Assembly: GCA_951230915.1 (NCBI GenBank) | Contig: OX579635.1 | Coordinates: forward strand, 42,780,001-42,844,000 | Reading direction: 5' to 3' | Source: Antitrichia curtipendula | Lineage: Eukaryota; Streptophyta; Bryopsida; Hypnales; Leucodontaceae | DNA length: 64,000 bases | Part shown: positions 24,571-35,799 of the stretch, piece after piece | Numbering within the stretch: the stretch's first letter is position 1 | Layout: every line of letters begins with the position of its first letter | Notes under the pieces: model-generated | What the model saw: only the letters and a program-made list of their open reading frames with translations | Databases searched by the model: none | What the model was told of the DNA's origin: nothing | Program-made: the position numbers and the translations under genes

Positions 24571-24780
24571 AGCAGGGCGGGGCAGAAGACAGAGACGAGT
24601 GCAACGTCCGAGCCTGTGAGAACAAAGGCGCAGCTCCACCCGAACTCGAAGCAAAACACCAAACCCTGGAGGGCTTGCTTGGGCTTCTGGGGTTTCACTG
24701 CACACGGAGTCACGAACTGTTCACCTGCCACACGGCTGCCAGCCCACCTCTGACTTCGTCTAGGGTTCTGCATGCACAGC

Positions 24781-25041
24781 CCACACCTAGACTTGTCTGC
24801 AAAGACTCAAGGACACGCGTTGGTTTCAGATTGGGTGCCTTCGAATGGATTCCAGATGGATTCCAGATTGACTGGAGATGCGTGGTTATCCTCTCGTGGG
24901 ACGACGCCTGCAAAACTGCCGTGCACGACAAAGTCACGTTACCAGTTAACGTAACATTTAATCACTGGTCGAGGGGTGAGTGGTCCCCAACTCCCCATGC
25001 CCCACCAATAATTCGAGGATGCCAGTCGGAAGCCTATGCTA
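24781..25041 (+). repeat. Segmental duplication, copy 1 (261 bp, partner at 32642-32902)
   Basis: The offset to the partner is a constant 7,861 bp with no indel. The only difference I see is G against A in the CAAGGACACGCG/CAAAGACACGCG stretch. Overlapping short frames exist in all phases but none has a family signature. After the segment this copy reads straight on to CATGAACAGGTTTGTCTGC, whereas copy 2 is interrupted there by a TIR element. Confidence 0.9.
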
Positions 25042-25108
25042 CATGAACAGGTTTGTCTGCAATGAGAACGTGCCGTAACTTTGTTTACCAATGCTACCAA
25101 TAAAATGA

Positions 25109-25344
25109 GGCCGGGGTGAACTGACCCCCTCGCTCGTACCCCTGGGAAAACCCTGAAATTTTTTATTTTCCATGCATGAATTTTTTTGCAAATTCTGAAT
25201 TCATATTTGTAATCAGAGGCCCCAAATTAGCTAGGGGGGATTTTGAGAATAGATTTTACACAGCACAAAATAGGGGGCTTTTTTTTATGTGCACCCCTGG
25301 ATAAACTTTGGCAGTACGAGCGAGGGGGTCAGTTCACCCCGGCC
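25109..25344. mobile_element. hAT-like MITE, 236 bp, 8-bp target duplication
   Basis: A perfect 31-bp terminal inverted repeat starts GGCCGGGGTGAACTGACCCC at 25109 and ends at 25344. Direct 8-bp duplications TAAAATGA flank it at 25101-25108 and 25345-25352. An 8-bp target duplication is typical of the hAT superfamily. The element is non-coding and presumably moved by a transposase elsewhere. It shares terminal motifs with the element at 25427. Confidence 0.85.
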
Positions 25345-25426
25345 TAAAATGAATACAGCACAAAATAGTTTTCTTTCTTTTTTACATTCACCCTTAGCTG
25401 GACCTCCGCAAGAGGCTCGTTGCACT

Positions 25427-25660
25427 GCCAGGGAGAATTGACCCCCTCGTTGCCTCAACCAAGGATTATTTTTTTCTTAAATTCCCTTATTTTGCGTTGC
25501 GTTTATTGACAATTCTTCACCTCTCCTTCGTACTTTAAGGCCTCTGATTGCAAATATGAATTCATAAGTTTAAAAAAAAAAAAAATTAGCATGTTGCAAA
25601 TAAAAAATTCCAATGTTTGTCCTAGTAAGGCAATGAGGGGGTCAATTCTCCCTGGCCCTC
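25427..25660. mobile_element. hAT-like MITE, 234 bp, related to the preceding element
   Basis: Ends GCCAGGGAGAATTGACCCCC (left) and its reverse complement plus CCTC (right) form a 28-bp TIR with one mismatch. It is flanked by GTTGCACT (25419-25426) and ATTGCACT (25661-25668). An unoccupied version of the target, on the opposite strand at 26084-26091 (AGTGCAAC) within matching flanks, supports these boundaries. The TIR shares GACCCCCTC with the 25109 element. Confidence 0.8.
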
Positions 25661-26068
25661 ATTGCACTACTATAGACTCAATCCTCATATATGTATATTA
25701 TGTTCTCCAAATAGAAAATTGTACAAAGTTTTTTATTTGTTTTTTATGGGATGTTTTCCAATTGCAACCAAGGGTTTTCCCAAATTTCACCCACTGCAAC
25801 TGAACTAATTGGGGATTCTCCCCAAACATGATTGAATCCCAAACCCCGCCGCAACATTGTTTACTAGGCCAATATACTTCTCCTTGTAGGAAGCATAATT
25901 CCTCTTCAAATACCTTGAAAATGTGAAGTTGTAATGTAAATAATTTAATTAACTGGTTTTTATCAGTGTTAGTTGGACCTTATTGGTTGCCTAATGGAAT
26001 CAACAATAGAAAGTGCTCAGTGTCAGTGTCGTACCATGCTAGGGGGGGCCATGTTTCAAGGGAGAAAA

Positions 26069-26324
26069 GGTTGAGTCTATAGTAGTGCAACGAGCCTCTT
26101 GCAAAGGTCTAGCTAATGATGAATGTAAAAAAAAGACACCCTATTTTGTGCCGTATTCATTTAATTGTTAGCACTTCTTCTAGCTAATTTGGGGCCTCTA
26201 ATTGCAAATATGAATTTAAAATTTGCAAAAAAAATTGCGTAGTATATAAAAGGCTCTTGCATTTTTTCCAAAGATAAAACAAAAGCTTCTACAAGAGGCT
26301 CTTTGCACTACTATAGACTTAACC
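26069..26324. mobile_element. TIR element, 256 bp, host family of the 25427 insertion
   Basis: GGTTGAGTCTATAGTAGTGC at 26069 is matched inverted at the right end (GCACTACTATAGACTTAACC, 26305-26324), with TIR about 35 bp. The same sequence surrounds the insertion at 25427-25660, so that MITE sits inside another member of this family. Internal sequence has GCAAATATGAATTTAAAATT-type AT-rich DNA shared with 25540-25580 and 25190-25220. Confidence 0.65.
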
Positions 26325-27355
26325 AAGAAAGAGTTGAACTCGATAATTGATAAAAGGTTCAGTTTAATATGAAAAAGAATTGATAATAGAAAAAAAATAG
26401 TTGGTAAAATGCAAAGAATATCCCGAATGCTACTTGGATGGTTTTCAGTTGGTTTAAGATTGAGCAACCGATAGTGGTCAAGTGTCCATCAACAATCTTA
26501 GAATTGGCTATAATGCGCTAATTTTTTTACCAAAAAAAACTATTGCTAAACGTACATAGTAGAAAATCTTTAATTTTCAAAATTTTAGCTAGATGGCAGA
26601 CAAAAAATCACATACCTTTGCATCGTTGTTTCCCTGTCAACTAGAAGGTTGCATTTGTCCGTTGCTTGCCCTATCCATCGATTGTGCTATGGTGATCTAG
26701 GCCATCTATTCCTCATGTGGCGACATACATTGGCAATTGAAAGTTCGCGAAGAGAGTTTAAGATTTCCCTCCCTTTTGTCTTCACTGGATAACTTGTTCC
26801 TCTCAATTGTTTTCTTGGACTTGCATTAATTGCTAGTCTTTGATGCTCCAAATCTTGGATTGCTCGTTGTTGTCATTGCCTCATTGGAGGGTGGTTCAGA
26901 TTTTGGTTTCAATGGAGCATTATGTTAGTTCTCCGGTTTTCAAATTGTTTCTCATGAACATGCCACTTCTAGGTTGCGGTGAAGATTTTGAAGATGCTGA
27001 ATCGTTGATCATTTCTATGCATTCACTACACTTTTGAGTTGGTAGATTGGATTCACAACTCAAAAATCTAGATTCTACACTATTAGTAGAGAGCTATTGG
27101 CAATGGTGGCGGCATGGCACCAAATGCAACTTGTATAGGTTCAAGCGCTTCAACATTACGGTGACATCTTAAATTCAAGGTCCTAGGCAGGTCGGATGAA
27201 TTTGCAATTTCACCTTGCGAGTTGTAATGTGCTACATTGGCTGCATTCTCTGTTCTTGGCTTTGCTTTGTTGTTTATTGTTTATGCTTCCATTGCTTGTC
27301 TGTACTTGCCCCTACTTTGTATTGCTTGCGTGCTTTTGTCTATACTTGTTTGTCA
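26325..27355. other. Gene-free stretch with diverged repeat
   Basis: 26325-26460 (TTGATAAAAGGTTCAG to CAAAGAATATCCCGAA) resembles 33525-33640 in the same orientation. Beyond that I see nothing I can name; short plus-strand frames near 26840-27500 may belong to the decayed transposon that follows. Confidence 0.45.
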
Positions 27356-29200
27356 TGGTGCCTCGATTGAAGCTTCTTGAAAATTTTAGGGTGCATATCT
27401 TCGGTTCAAGAAGAAACACTAATGGTATTGGTAAATACTTGGTGGCCAATTGCAACACTTGTCCTTCTGACTTGTCAATGGAAGTCACGTATGTTTCTTA
27501 GACTCAATTGTCTAAATCTCTTAGTCAACCACTAAGCCATGAACCGCCTTCAAAAGACACCATTGTTTCACCTTAATCACCGATTATTCTTCAACCTACT
27601 CGGAAGAGGAGTAAGACCACCGTAAGGACCATCACGGGACGATGGTAGGAAGTCTAGCCTACAAGTTCTCATAGACAGAGGCAAAATTTGATTCTAATGG
27701 CAATTTGTTGGGTGTCGAGTACTAGAGCTGTACTACTATCACAGGGAGAAATAAAATTCAGGTCTCCAAGGTAGACAACCTCGAGAATCATGAAGGGAAG
27801 CAAATGTGCCAAGAGGACGGGGTCCCATTTCCACACTTGAACAAAGGCAATACCTTTATGAAGGCAGACTGCAAACACTTGAAGTTGTGCAAACTTTGGG
27901 CAATCCGTAAAGACGTTGACAACGTGACCAATCAACTCTTTGGTAGTCTGGAGAATGACTTCAAGCATAAGGGAGTGCAATTTGCTACATTGTTTCAAAT
28001 TCTCATGAACGATAGGCCTATGTGTGACTATAAAAGGCAACAATGCTTGCTTAAGCACTTGAAGCTTAAAAATTTGTCGACGAAACATTGGTCTAAAAAG
28101 TATGAAGTGGAAAATGAGTGAGCATCTTCATGCTTTAGTTCTACCTGCTCTCAAGTGCGATGTGCAATCTGCCAGATTTGTGTCAATTAATGCAGATGAA
28201 ATTACTGCAATTGACAATACTTGCTGGGTTGGTGTCTTTGTTTATGCCGTAGACAGTTGGTTGAGAATGCCACACTTGCTTCAATTATCATGCATTTCCA
28301 AAGGAAGTATAGCAGATCACTTGACTACTATTAATATGTCGACCTTGTTGAATGAGGGGGTTTTACTCACAAGGAAATTGCCAATAAACTTGTTTATTTT
28401 GGAACTGACGGTGTGAGTACTTTCTAGAGTCTAAAATTTGGAGTGACAGTCCAGTCTGCAAGAAGTGGGCTCCCTTTTCTTTGGATGCAAGTTTTGTTAG
28501 TCACTAGATTAATCTTGTTGATGAGACTCTTTCTAAATATCCGATGATGAATCGGCTTGAAGGCCTCTTCCAATCTCTGCACTCTTATTTATGTCACTCT
28601 AATTAGTGCCATGTTGAGTTGCAAAAACTTGTAAATCAACATGGAAACTAAGAGCAATAAGATGTTGCATAATGTTGACACGTACTAGATCTCCATAAGG
28701 AGTTCAACAACATAGTTTCTAGAGGAATACACTATTCTCCTTGTGAAAATAGGGGTGGACATGACAGGCGGTCTTGGCCACAAGTCTAATGCAGGGACGG
28801 GTGACAATTTCAATCTGCTTGTTGACATTGAAGTTTTACTTCCTTGGCTTGCTTCATTCCATTGTTGAATGTAGTGCACTATCTAATTAAGTTGTCTCAA
28901 GTTAGGGACATCTTTGTTTGCGATTTTATACAAGCTATCAAAATTTGACAAAGTGAGTTGGCCAGGCTCTTCATTGACAGCTCCTCTATTTACAACGAGG
29001 AACACTTTGTCACATACAATGACATAGTGTCCTTGGAAAGCAGAAAAATCCTTCTATAGTAGAAGTCATTGCCAGGGAACTTTGGCATTGCACACCTCTT
29101 CTTTGATTTGTTAATTATTCATGCCTATGCACGTTGTCATGACAAGGTAATTGGCACTCATTTGTTTGTCACGCAGTAAGATTTCCATTGCATGCAGGAC
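27356..29200 (+). pseudogene. Decayed DUF4371/hAT-like transposase or zinc-finger-862-like gene
   Basis: Conceptual plus-strand translation in shifting frames gives a continuous but broken protein. At 27804-28121 it includes DYKRQQCLLKHLKLKNLS. At 28102-28416 it includes FVSINADEITAIDNTCWVGV. From 28395 onward, pieces such as KLVYFGTDGVSTF, NRLEGLFQSLHSY and LLVDIEVLLPWLASFH follow, with stops and frameshifts between them. The order of motifs (SxDExTxIDN followed by GTDGVSxF) matches the transposase-derived DUF4371/hAT-type family common in plants; family assignment is from memory of motif order, not a search. At least one frameshift (about 28100) and several stops rule out an intact protein. 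Its N-terminal limit is uncertain. Confidence 0.5.
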
Positions 29201-29805
29201 AACGTGAAATGCTAGTTCTTAGGTGTGTCACTTCTTTAGTTTTCAATTTTTTTCCTTGTTGTTTCATTTCATTTCATTCTACATTTTTTTGGATTGCCAT
29301 AGATGGTTCATTCTACATTTTTTTGGTTCAAGTGTTGTTTTCAAATAGTGTTTGTTTGCATTACTTTTTTGGAGGATATTAGACTCTTGGCGGGTCACTG
29401 CAATATTGTGTACTTTGTTTTCTGAGTGACGATGCTTCCTAACAGTGCTTTTGAGCTCTATTAGCTGAGTGTTAGTGGTTAGCCATTTGCCTCCCCCATC
29501 ACTAGCTCCCACCAAAACCAGGCCGTGCGGACGCTAACCGGTGGTGGGGGTAGAGCGCTGTGCATTTCATCCAGCCAGTAGTGGGCCCAATCAAGGTGGC
29601 ATCAACCCCTTGTTCTTTGCCCGATTTGATCTCCGGATGGTCTATAAATCATAATGGTTGATCTTAAGTTGATCTTTGGCCAATCTATCCTTACATGGCT
29701 TTGTGGTGGTGTGTGCTTAGTGCTTACAGTGCTTTAACTTTATCTATGGCTTCATGTGTGCTTATACTGCTAAACAAATGAGGAGAATGAAAGTCTGGAA
29801 AAATA
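29201..29805. other. Gene-free stretch
   Basis: Contains a short direct repeat (TTCATTCTACATTTTTTTGG at about 29274 and 29309). The last about 30 bp (29775-29805) resemble, inverted, the sequence near 33015-33055, suggesting that this is the left remnant of the repeat split by the next element. Confidence 0.4.
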
Positions 29806-29809
29806 TTAA

Positions 29810-30442
29810 CCCCTAAATGCCCAAGGCCTATTTGGAGCTTCTTGAAATTTGCTCTAAATTGAAAAAAAGGAACATTTTTATAAGTTGTACCAATTTCTTT
29901 AGAATTGTAACTGTACAAATTCAAACTAGACATGTTAGAGATCACATAGGAAAAAAAACATAACAATATCACTTACAAGTTGAAAGATTATAATGTTTGA
30001 TTATGAGGGTGTTAAAACTATGAAAAAATTTCAATTTTCTTTTTGCATGTCAACTCTAAAAAATTGGTCACTAAAAAAATATGAGGTTATAGGGCCTAGT
30101 ATGCACAACCCCAATCAATTTACGGTTTAAGAAAATCTATTTTACAAAAAATTTAAATGAATTTCTAATAAGATTTTTTCTCCAAGATCTAGTGTAATTG
30201 AGGCTCATTTTTAAGAGCCTTCAACACCACAAGAAGTCAAGATTGCAATGGGTATTCATGCACAAAATCTTGAATAGAAAAATCATAATTCTTCATTTTA
30301 AGATCAACTTTTTGATCCTAAAACTAGACTTCCAAAAGAGTTCTCCAAAAATATAAACTACCAAAAAAAGCAATTTGTTTGGATTTTACTTAACTTCAAA
30401 GTTTTTGAAACACCAAAATTTGGTGCCTCGGGCAATTAGGGG
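29810..30442. mobile_element. piggyBac-like TIR element, 633 bp, flanked by TTAA
   Basis: Left end CCCCTAAATGCCCAAGGC and right end (opposite strand) CCCCTAATTGCCCGAGGC form imperfect TIRs of about 18-22 bp. TTAA lies at both edges (29806-29809 and 30443-30446), as expected for piggyBac-type insertion. TTAA is its own reverse complement, so it could also be the outer TIR bases. No transposase frame inside. The interior (29940-30215) is repeated at 48690-48965. Sequences on both sides appear to be halves of another repeat family (see 30447). Confidence 0.55.
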
Positions 30443-30446
30443 TTAA

Positions 30447-30553
30447 ACTCTCTTCATCTGTATTTCTATAAATGGGAAAAAAAATTCTCCAACCTTTTCC
30501 ATGTTGCACATGGGCCAAATTGCTTAAGTGGTCGGAAATGGGTGATCTCCTTT
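30447..30553 (-). mobile_element. Fragment of the GGAGATCACCC TIR family (inverted)
   Basis: Closely matches the reverse complement of 32900-33010, ending in GGTCGGAAATGGGTGATCTC and CTTTA. It lacks the opposite terminus; the piggyBac-like element at 29810-30442 appears to have split it. Confidence 0.7.
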
Positions 30554-32575
30554 ATAGACAATTCCCCATTCTCCTCATTGCTAAAAGTCAACTCCCCAAG
30601 CACGAGTAATAAGGTAGAAGACTCGAGAACAGTTTGGGCATTAAGAACCGCCCCTACAGAAGTGCCCAAAATAATGCACATGGATGTAGAAATGGAAGTG
30701 ACTTTGTGTGGTGAGAAACTGCCATCTCATATGTGTGATTTTAGGCTATTGAGCAGGTGACATGGTTCACAATTATGTGTGATTTTGCTCATAATAAAGT
30801 CTTGAATTTGGTGAGGTCTGCAAAATGGCATTGAAATGTCAAAAAACAGCAAAAAAAATCATCTGAGGCTAAACCTCCTTCTACTAAAATGCTTCTCAAT
30901 CACTCATAACTTCTTGGATTGATGTGAAATTTTAGCCACATAAACTAGACTAGTATGCGCAACTTTTCCAAAATAATTTATTGGAAAAGGACATTGTATG
31001 AAGAAGAAACAAACCGCCGAAGTTCACTGTCATCCAAAAATGTCCAGATTTGAACTTCAAATTGCTCCTGGGTGAATGCAAGAAAGACCGACCAAAAAGC
31101 ATAGCGTTTCCACAATACTCATGATTTTTTGGGGAGTATTGTATAATTAGAAAAAAAAAAATTTAAAATCTGGAAAATATGTTTAATGTATACACCTTTA
31201 AGAAGAAGTTGCCCTAGGAAGGAAAAGCATAGAAAAATTCTCTGAGTAGGAAAACTGGAAAAGTGCAAAATCTCACAAAAATAGGTACTTTCACATTTTA
31301 ATTTGTAAAAAATAGGAAAAACAATTTTTAAGGAAACTAAAAATTGTCCATTTGGGAAGACTTTATAGGAAAGAGATTTCACCAAAAAAATGACCTTTAA
31401 ATTTTTTTGAATGTTCAGAACTGCGCGCAAGGGAGCCCTGTTTGCACGTATGTGGAGGGCATAAAATGAAATATTTTTAAATTTACTTTGGTAGAAAGAT
31501 GACTTCCTACTATGGGAATAGACCATAGAAATTTCAGATCTAGATCATTAAGTTTGGATACTCCCCAGTACTAAAAAATCCTAAACTGCAAAGTGTGACA
31601 AATTAGCTAAATTGAAATTTAAATATAAAATGATTTTTAAATTTTTTTGAAAAATAAGGGATCTAAACAAGATCAAGTTAGCCATCTCCAAGAAAAATTT
31701 CAAGTTAATTGGATTCATTCTTCAAAAGTTATAGCCGATAACAAGTCCGACACGTCAAGTGTGACAAAAAATAGTACTAGTCTTTCTTGCAATCACCCTC
31801 CCAAACATTCAAAACAACTTAGATTGACATGAAAATTTTACCACACTAACTAGACTGTAAGGGAAATACAACCCAACAAATTTTAATGAAAAATAGCATT
31901 ATATGAAGGAGATGCAAGCCCCCGAAGTTGCAGCCATCAAATGCAGTTTGGTGAACTCAAATTGAGTCTGTGAACTTTGATTGGCTTCCAAGAAATCAGT
32001 ACATCTTGGATTGATTTGAAAATTTTATCACACAAACTAGAAGAGGGAGTGCAACTTTTTTAACAAGTTTTATTGAATCTGGACATTGGATGCAAAAATT
32101 ACAACCGTTTGAAATGGAATTGAAACTATGTGAAGAAACCCTGGGATGTTTAGGGGCTGCAATAAGTTTTGATTTACAATGGGGAGTGAATTGAATGGAA
32201 ATGTACAATGGATCATTCTTAAACTCATTAGCTCCATTCAAAGGCATGTTCTAATTCATCATAGTTGCACCTATGAGCATTAATAGGGACCTAGGCACCT
32301 CTAACTTTGAAAAATCTTATCTTATTCATTCCAAGTCAGAAAATTAAAATTAAAATTTTCACTATTATATTCTTCATTTCTCTTTCTTCCAAAAATATGT
32401 AAAAAATCTTTGGATCTAAACATTTCTGCACAGGGGTCTTTTTTCCCTTAGATGAGCTCTTTTTGAGCCTTCTACCTTATAGCCAATCAGAATGACTCAT
32501 AACTCATCAGATACTCCTGTCCAGCTGCTCGGAAACAGAGCACCGCATGCTTCGGAAATAGACCACTCTACGCTA
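30554..32575. other. Gene-free stretch with three diverged copies of a dispersed repeat
   Basis: Related segments begin CTTGGATTGATGTGAAATTT (about 30912), CTTAGATTGACATGAAAATT (about 31817) and CTTGGATTGATTTGAAAATT (about 32008). Each continues with CACA(T/A)AAACTAGA-like sequence and a GGACATTGxATG-like motif. No coding frame is supported. Confidence 0.5.
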
Positions 32576-32614
32576 CGAAAATGGGATGGTGATTGGAAAT
32601 GGGTCATCTCCTTT
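32576..32614. mobile_element. Right terminus of a GGAGATCACCC-family element
   Basis: CGAAAATGGGATGGTGATTG followed by GAAATGGGTCATCTCCTTT matches the right end of the element at 32902-33308 with a few changes. Its left end was not found. It abuts the duplicated segment at 32642 where copy 1 of that segment has unrelated sequence. Confidence 0.6.
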
Positions 32615-32641
32615 AGGGTCCTACATGCTCAGCCCAGAGGC

Positions 32642-32902
32642 CCACACCTAGACTTGTCTGCAAAGACTCAAAGACACGCGTTGGTTTCAGATTGGGTGCC
32701 TTCGAATGGATTCCAGATGGATTCCAGATTGACTGGAGATGCGTGGTTATCCTCTCGTGGGACGACGCCTGCAAAACTGCCGTGCACGACAAAGTCACGT
32801 TACCAGTTAACGTAACATTTAATCACTGGTCGAGGGGTGAGTGGTCCCCAACTCCCCATGCCCCACCAATAATTCGAGGATGCCAGTCGGAAGCCTATGC
32901 TA
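32642..32902 (+). repeat. Segmental duplication, copy 2 (261 bp, partner at 24781-25041)
   Basis: Same sequence as copy 1 with about one substitution. Here both flanks are ends of the GGAGATCACCC transposon family (32576-32614 and 32902-33308), and homology to the copy 1 flank resumes at 33310 (CATGAACA). Confidence 0.9.
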
Positions 32903-33308
32903 AAGGAGATCACCCATTTCCGACCACTTAAGCAATTTGGCCCATGTGCAGCATGGAGAAGATTGGGGAGATTTTTTCCCATCTACAGGAATATAAATGA
33001 ATACAAATGAAGAGGATTCCATATTTTTTCAGATTTTCAATCTCAGAAATGAAATTACTATGAATTTTTTTTGTGAAGATTTTTTTTGTCCCATTTTCAA
33101 TATATAGGCAAACCCATTTCCAACCATAGGATGGTTACGAAACCAATGTTGTGATCATTGTAGGCTTTCAATGTACACGTCGCAGACATTTCTACTGCTC
33201 TTGCTAGTCATGCTAGACGTGAGCTGTCACCTACTTGAGAAGTGATCGGAAATGGAACAGCCAAAGCTGCGAAAATGGGATGCTGGTCGGAAATGGGTGA
33301 TCTCCTTT
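32902..33308. mobile_element. TIR element, 407 bp (GGAGATCACCC family)
   Basis: Left end AAAGGAGATCACCCATTTCC and right end GGAAATGGGTGATCTCCTTT are perfect inverted repeats extending about 24 bp. The matching segment at 25041 lacks the element and reads GCTACATGAAC, an unoccupied counterpart. Target duplication is unclear (GCT or CTA on the left, TTC or TCA on the right). No frame inside. A related fragment lies at 30447-30553. Confidence 0.75.
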
Positions 33309-33960
33309 TCATGAACAATACAAACAGGTTTGTCTGCAATAAAAAGATGCGGGGATTTGAATTCAGTCAGTTCAATGTTCGAGGAAAATCTCCAGTTAAT
33401 TCATTGCAGCCGGTGGAATTAGGGAAAGAACTGGTTGCAGTTGGAAAACATCCGGAAAAAAACAGTTGAAAAACTCTGTACAATTTGCGATTTGGAGTAT
33501 ATATAGCCAGAGAAAGAACAGGACGCCGTGATTGATAAAAAGGTTCAATATGAGAATCGGAGAAAAATAGATGGTCAAACTCAAAGAATATCCCGAACGC
33601 ATCCTCAACTGGAGGCAGCTTCGACCTTGACCTGATACCACAAAATAACAAAGTTCTTGATTTGGACAAGTAGCAATCTCATTATCAAAAACTCAAAAAT
33701 ATGGCTAACACAAGTTATGCCCGATGGTGAAGCCAGCATTGCAATATTCGGTCATGACATGTATTTGAGCACCTGCCTTTCGTCGACTTACAACATAGTA
33801 CTTGCAACATACCCCAAATACTCAGTTTCTATTAGAAGCTGTCAAAACCTCGGATTCAAGATATTCATACAGAACCCTTTGACGGCAGCTGCTTTCTAAA
33901 GCAACAGAAATGGTAACATCGACAAAACGGGTGCTCACTACTCATACTGTGCGACTTCCT
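33309..33960. repeat. Dispersed repeat related to 25675-25840 (inverted) and 26325-26460 (direct)
   Basis: 33358-33520 matches the reverse complement of 25675-25840 (shared GGATGTTTTCCAACTGCAAC-like core). 33520-33640 matches 26325-26460 in direct orientation (CAAAGAATATCCCGAA). The two parts are adjacent here but in opposite orientation and separated near 26 kb, so that region has been rearranged by insertion or inversion. No gene is supported. Confidence 0.6.
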
Positions 33961-35799
33961 CAACACTCACGGTTATTCACGATCGGATATGAGAGGGCGA
34001 TCTGAAATGGAAAGAGCCGTGACCAAAAACCGATCGAGACAGAAGGCAAAAGCACGAAATCTCCCCGGAAATTTCTCGAACATCCCGGGCTCGCCTACAC
34101 AGTATGATGCATACCTTCGATCGAACCCCAGCACGCGTGTCTTCCCTGCCGAAGACACGCATGTGTCACCTTGCCGCTACGGTCACAAAAACACAAACAG
34201 GGAGACCGAACAATGAGCCGAGTCGCCTCCATCTACGGCCACGCAACAGCCAAAAACTCTCCACACAGAAGTAAAGGCAAACTTTACTAATCTTGGAAAA
34301 CAGTCGCGAGCCTCGTTAATAAGGTCGGATGGATGATTTGATGTTTTGCAATTGTGTATGGGCCAGATTAGATCGTGGTATCATAGCCAGCGCAAATGTC
34401 ATTTCATTGTGACGGCTGAGGCGGCTATGGATGGTTCTGTTCCCGGGTCAGGCAAGTACTGGCGGTTCTCAGGAGATTACAGGTATCATCAATCTACCTC
34501 TTCACTCTTGAATCCTTAGATACCGTTGTGTCGTGAGCTTCAATGGCGAAGCATTGTAGTTCTGCATTGATTTTTTATTTCGGTTGGCTATGTCCATAGC
34601 TTCAACTGGCGCCTTCTCCGTCGTCTTTCATATCACAGACAGGTTCAACAATGAGCTTTCCTCAATCTTTATAGTTCAATTGTTCGCGTTCCGCGAATTT
34701 TCTTGAATGCTTGTGCTGAAGCTTGAAGTAGCAGCTACCCAGTACTAACGTTTGCACCATCTTGACTTGTGTCTGTGCTTTCGGCCGTCCGGTTTGTGTC
34801 TTCTTTTTGAGTGATTTATGCTGTTTGTCTGAGAAAAATGTGTATTTGGCCTCAGACATCAGTTCTAGTGTATTCAATGAGCTCCAGTCACTAACGATTG
34901 CAAGATATCCTGAAGTTCTGTTACCATTTTGTCCAGTCTTTATTTATCAGAATTTGGATATTGGATCACCAAGACATTTAATGTGTACAGTATTTCTGTT
35001 ACATCTCTGGCTATCAATTTGTTGTGAACTGAATAATTGGTGAACCAACTACCAATATAATCAGTCAGGGTCGCACCAAAGAGAGAACTTCTGAGGTTTC
35101 TTTTGAAACCAACACCTTCGTTATCACGCCGTCACAATTGTCGTAGACTTATGGAGGTTTCAAAACCGGTCCTGCACGACTTCGCAACACAGAGGAGATC
35201 ACATAAACAAGTTGGAGGAACACAGATTTGTTTCGTGTTTTTTTTGGTTGAAATGGACGTTGTAGCAACGTAATACAATTCAAGTTTTGTTGCAACTCGT
35301 CATGTTCTTTCTATTATTGATTCTTAAGCAAACTATTCAATGTGTAATTTAGGGTTGCACTTGTCAAGTACCGAAAAGTATGGTGAAGAACATATATGTA
35401 GCAGATATCTAGGTTGACATGTTTTAGGACCGTCAAGGTAATCGAAGGTATCAAGGCTTACATGTTTTGCTCAATTCTTTATGACACATGTGAACAATGA
35501 TATCCTTAAACCATAGAACTCATATATCATAGGCAAACTATGAGCTAGGTAGTCTTGAGGAACAATAGTACAAATTTATTTGATTGTTTTGATTGGAACT
35601 GATGAAATTTTGAAGCGCATTGACTTCATTGAATAGCCCCTTTACAATCCTCTAGTGGATTGTATTATGGTGTCATGGTATGTTTATTGTTGGAATCTCT
35701 ACTTTGATGATGTGCAATGTAACTTCGGGAGTTGATGGACACAAGCCAATGTGGATTATTGATCTCCAATTGAAGGGTTCTCTGAATACAAAGCAGATT
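33961..35799. other. Gene-free stretch, GC-richer at 33.96-34.5 kb
   Basis: The first 500 bp are GC-richer than the surroundings and have open frames on both strands without family motifs. At 34428-34484, ATGGATGGTTCTG to GATTACAG followed by GTATCA could be a small first exon (MDGSVPGSGKYWRFSGDYR), but no downstream exon could be joined. It may be a promoter or a non-coding transcript start. Confidence 0.35.

Noticed and set aside
24555..25046. Coding frames of 60-163 codons around 24.6-25.0 kb and their twins at 32.5-32.9 kb
   Set aside because: Several frames on both strands are open at once over a duplicated segment, with no family motif and no splice structure. The duplication alone explains their repetition.
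34428..34484. Small first exon encoding MDGSVPGSGKYWRFSGDYR
   Set aside because: Open with a donor-like GTATCA, but no in-frame downstream exon or family match could be found.
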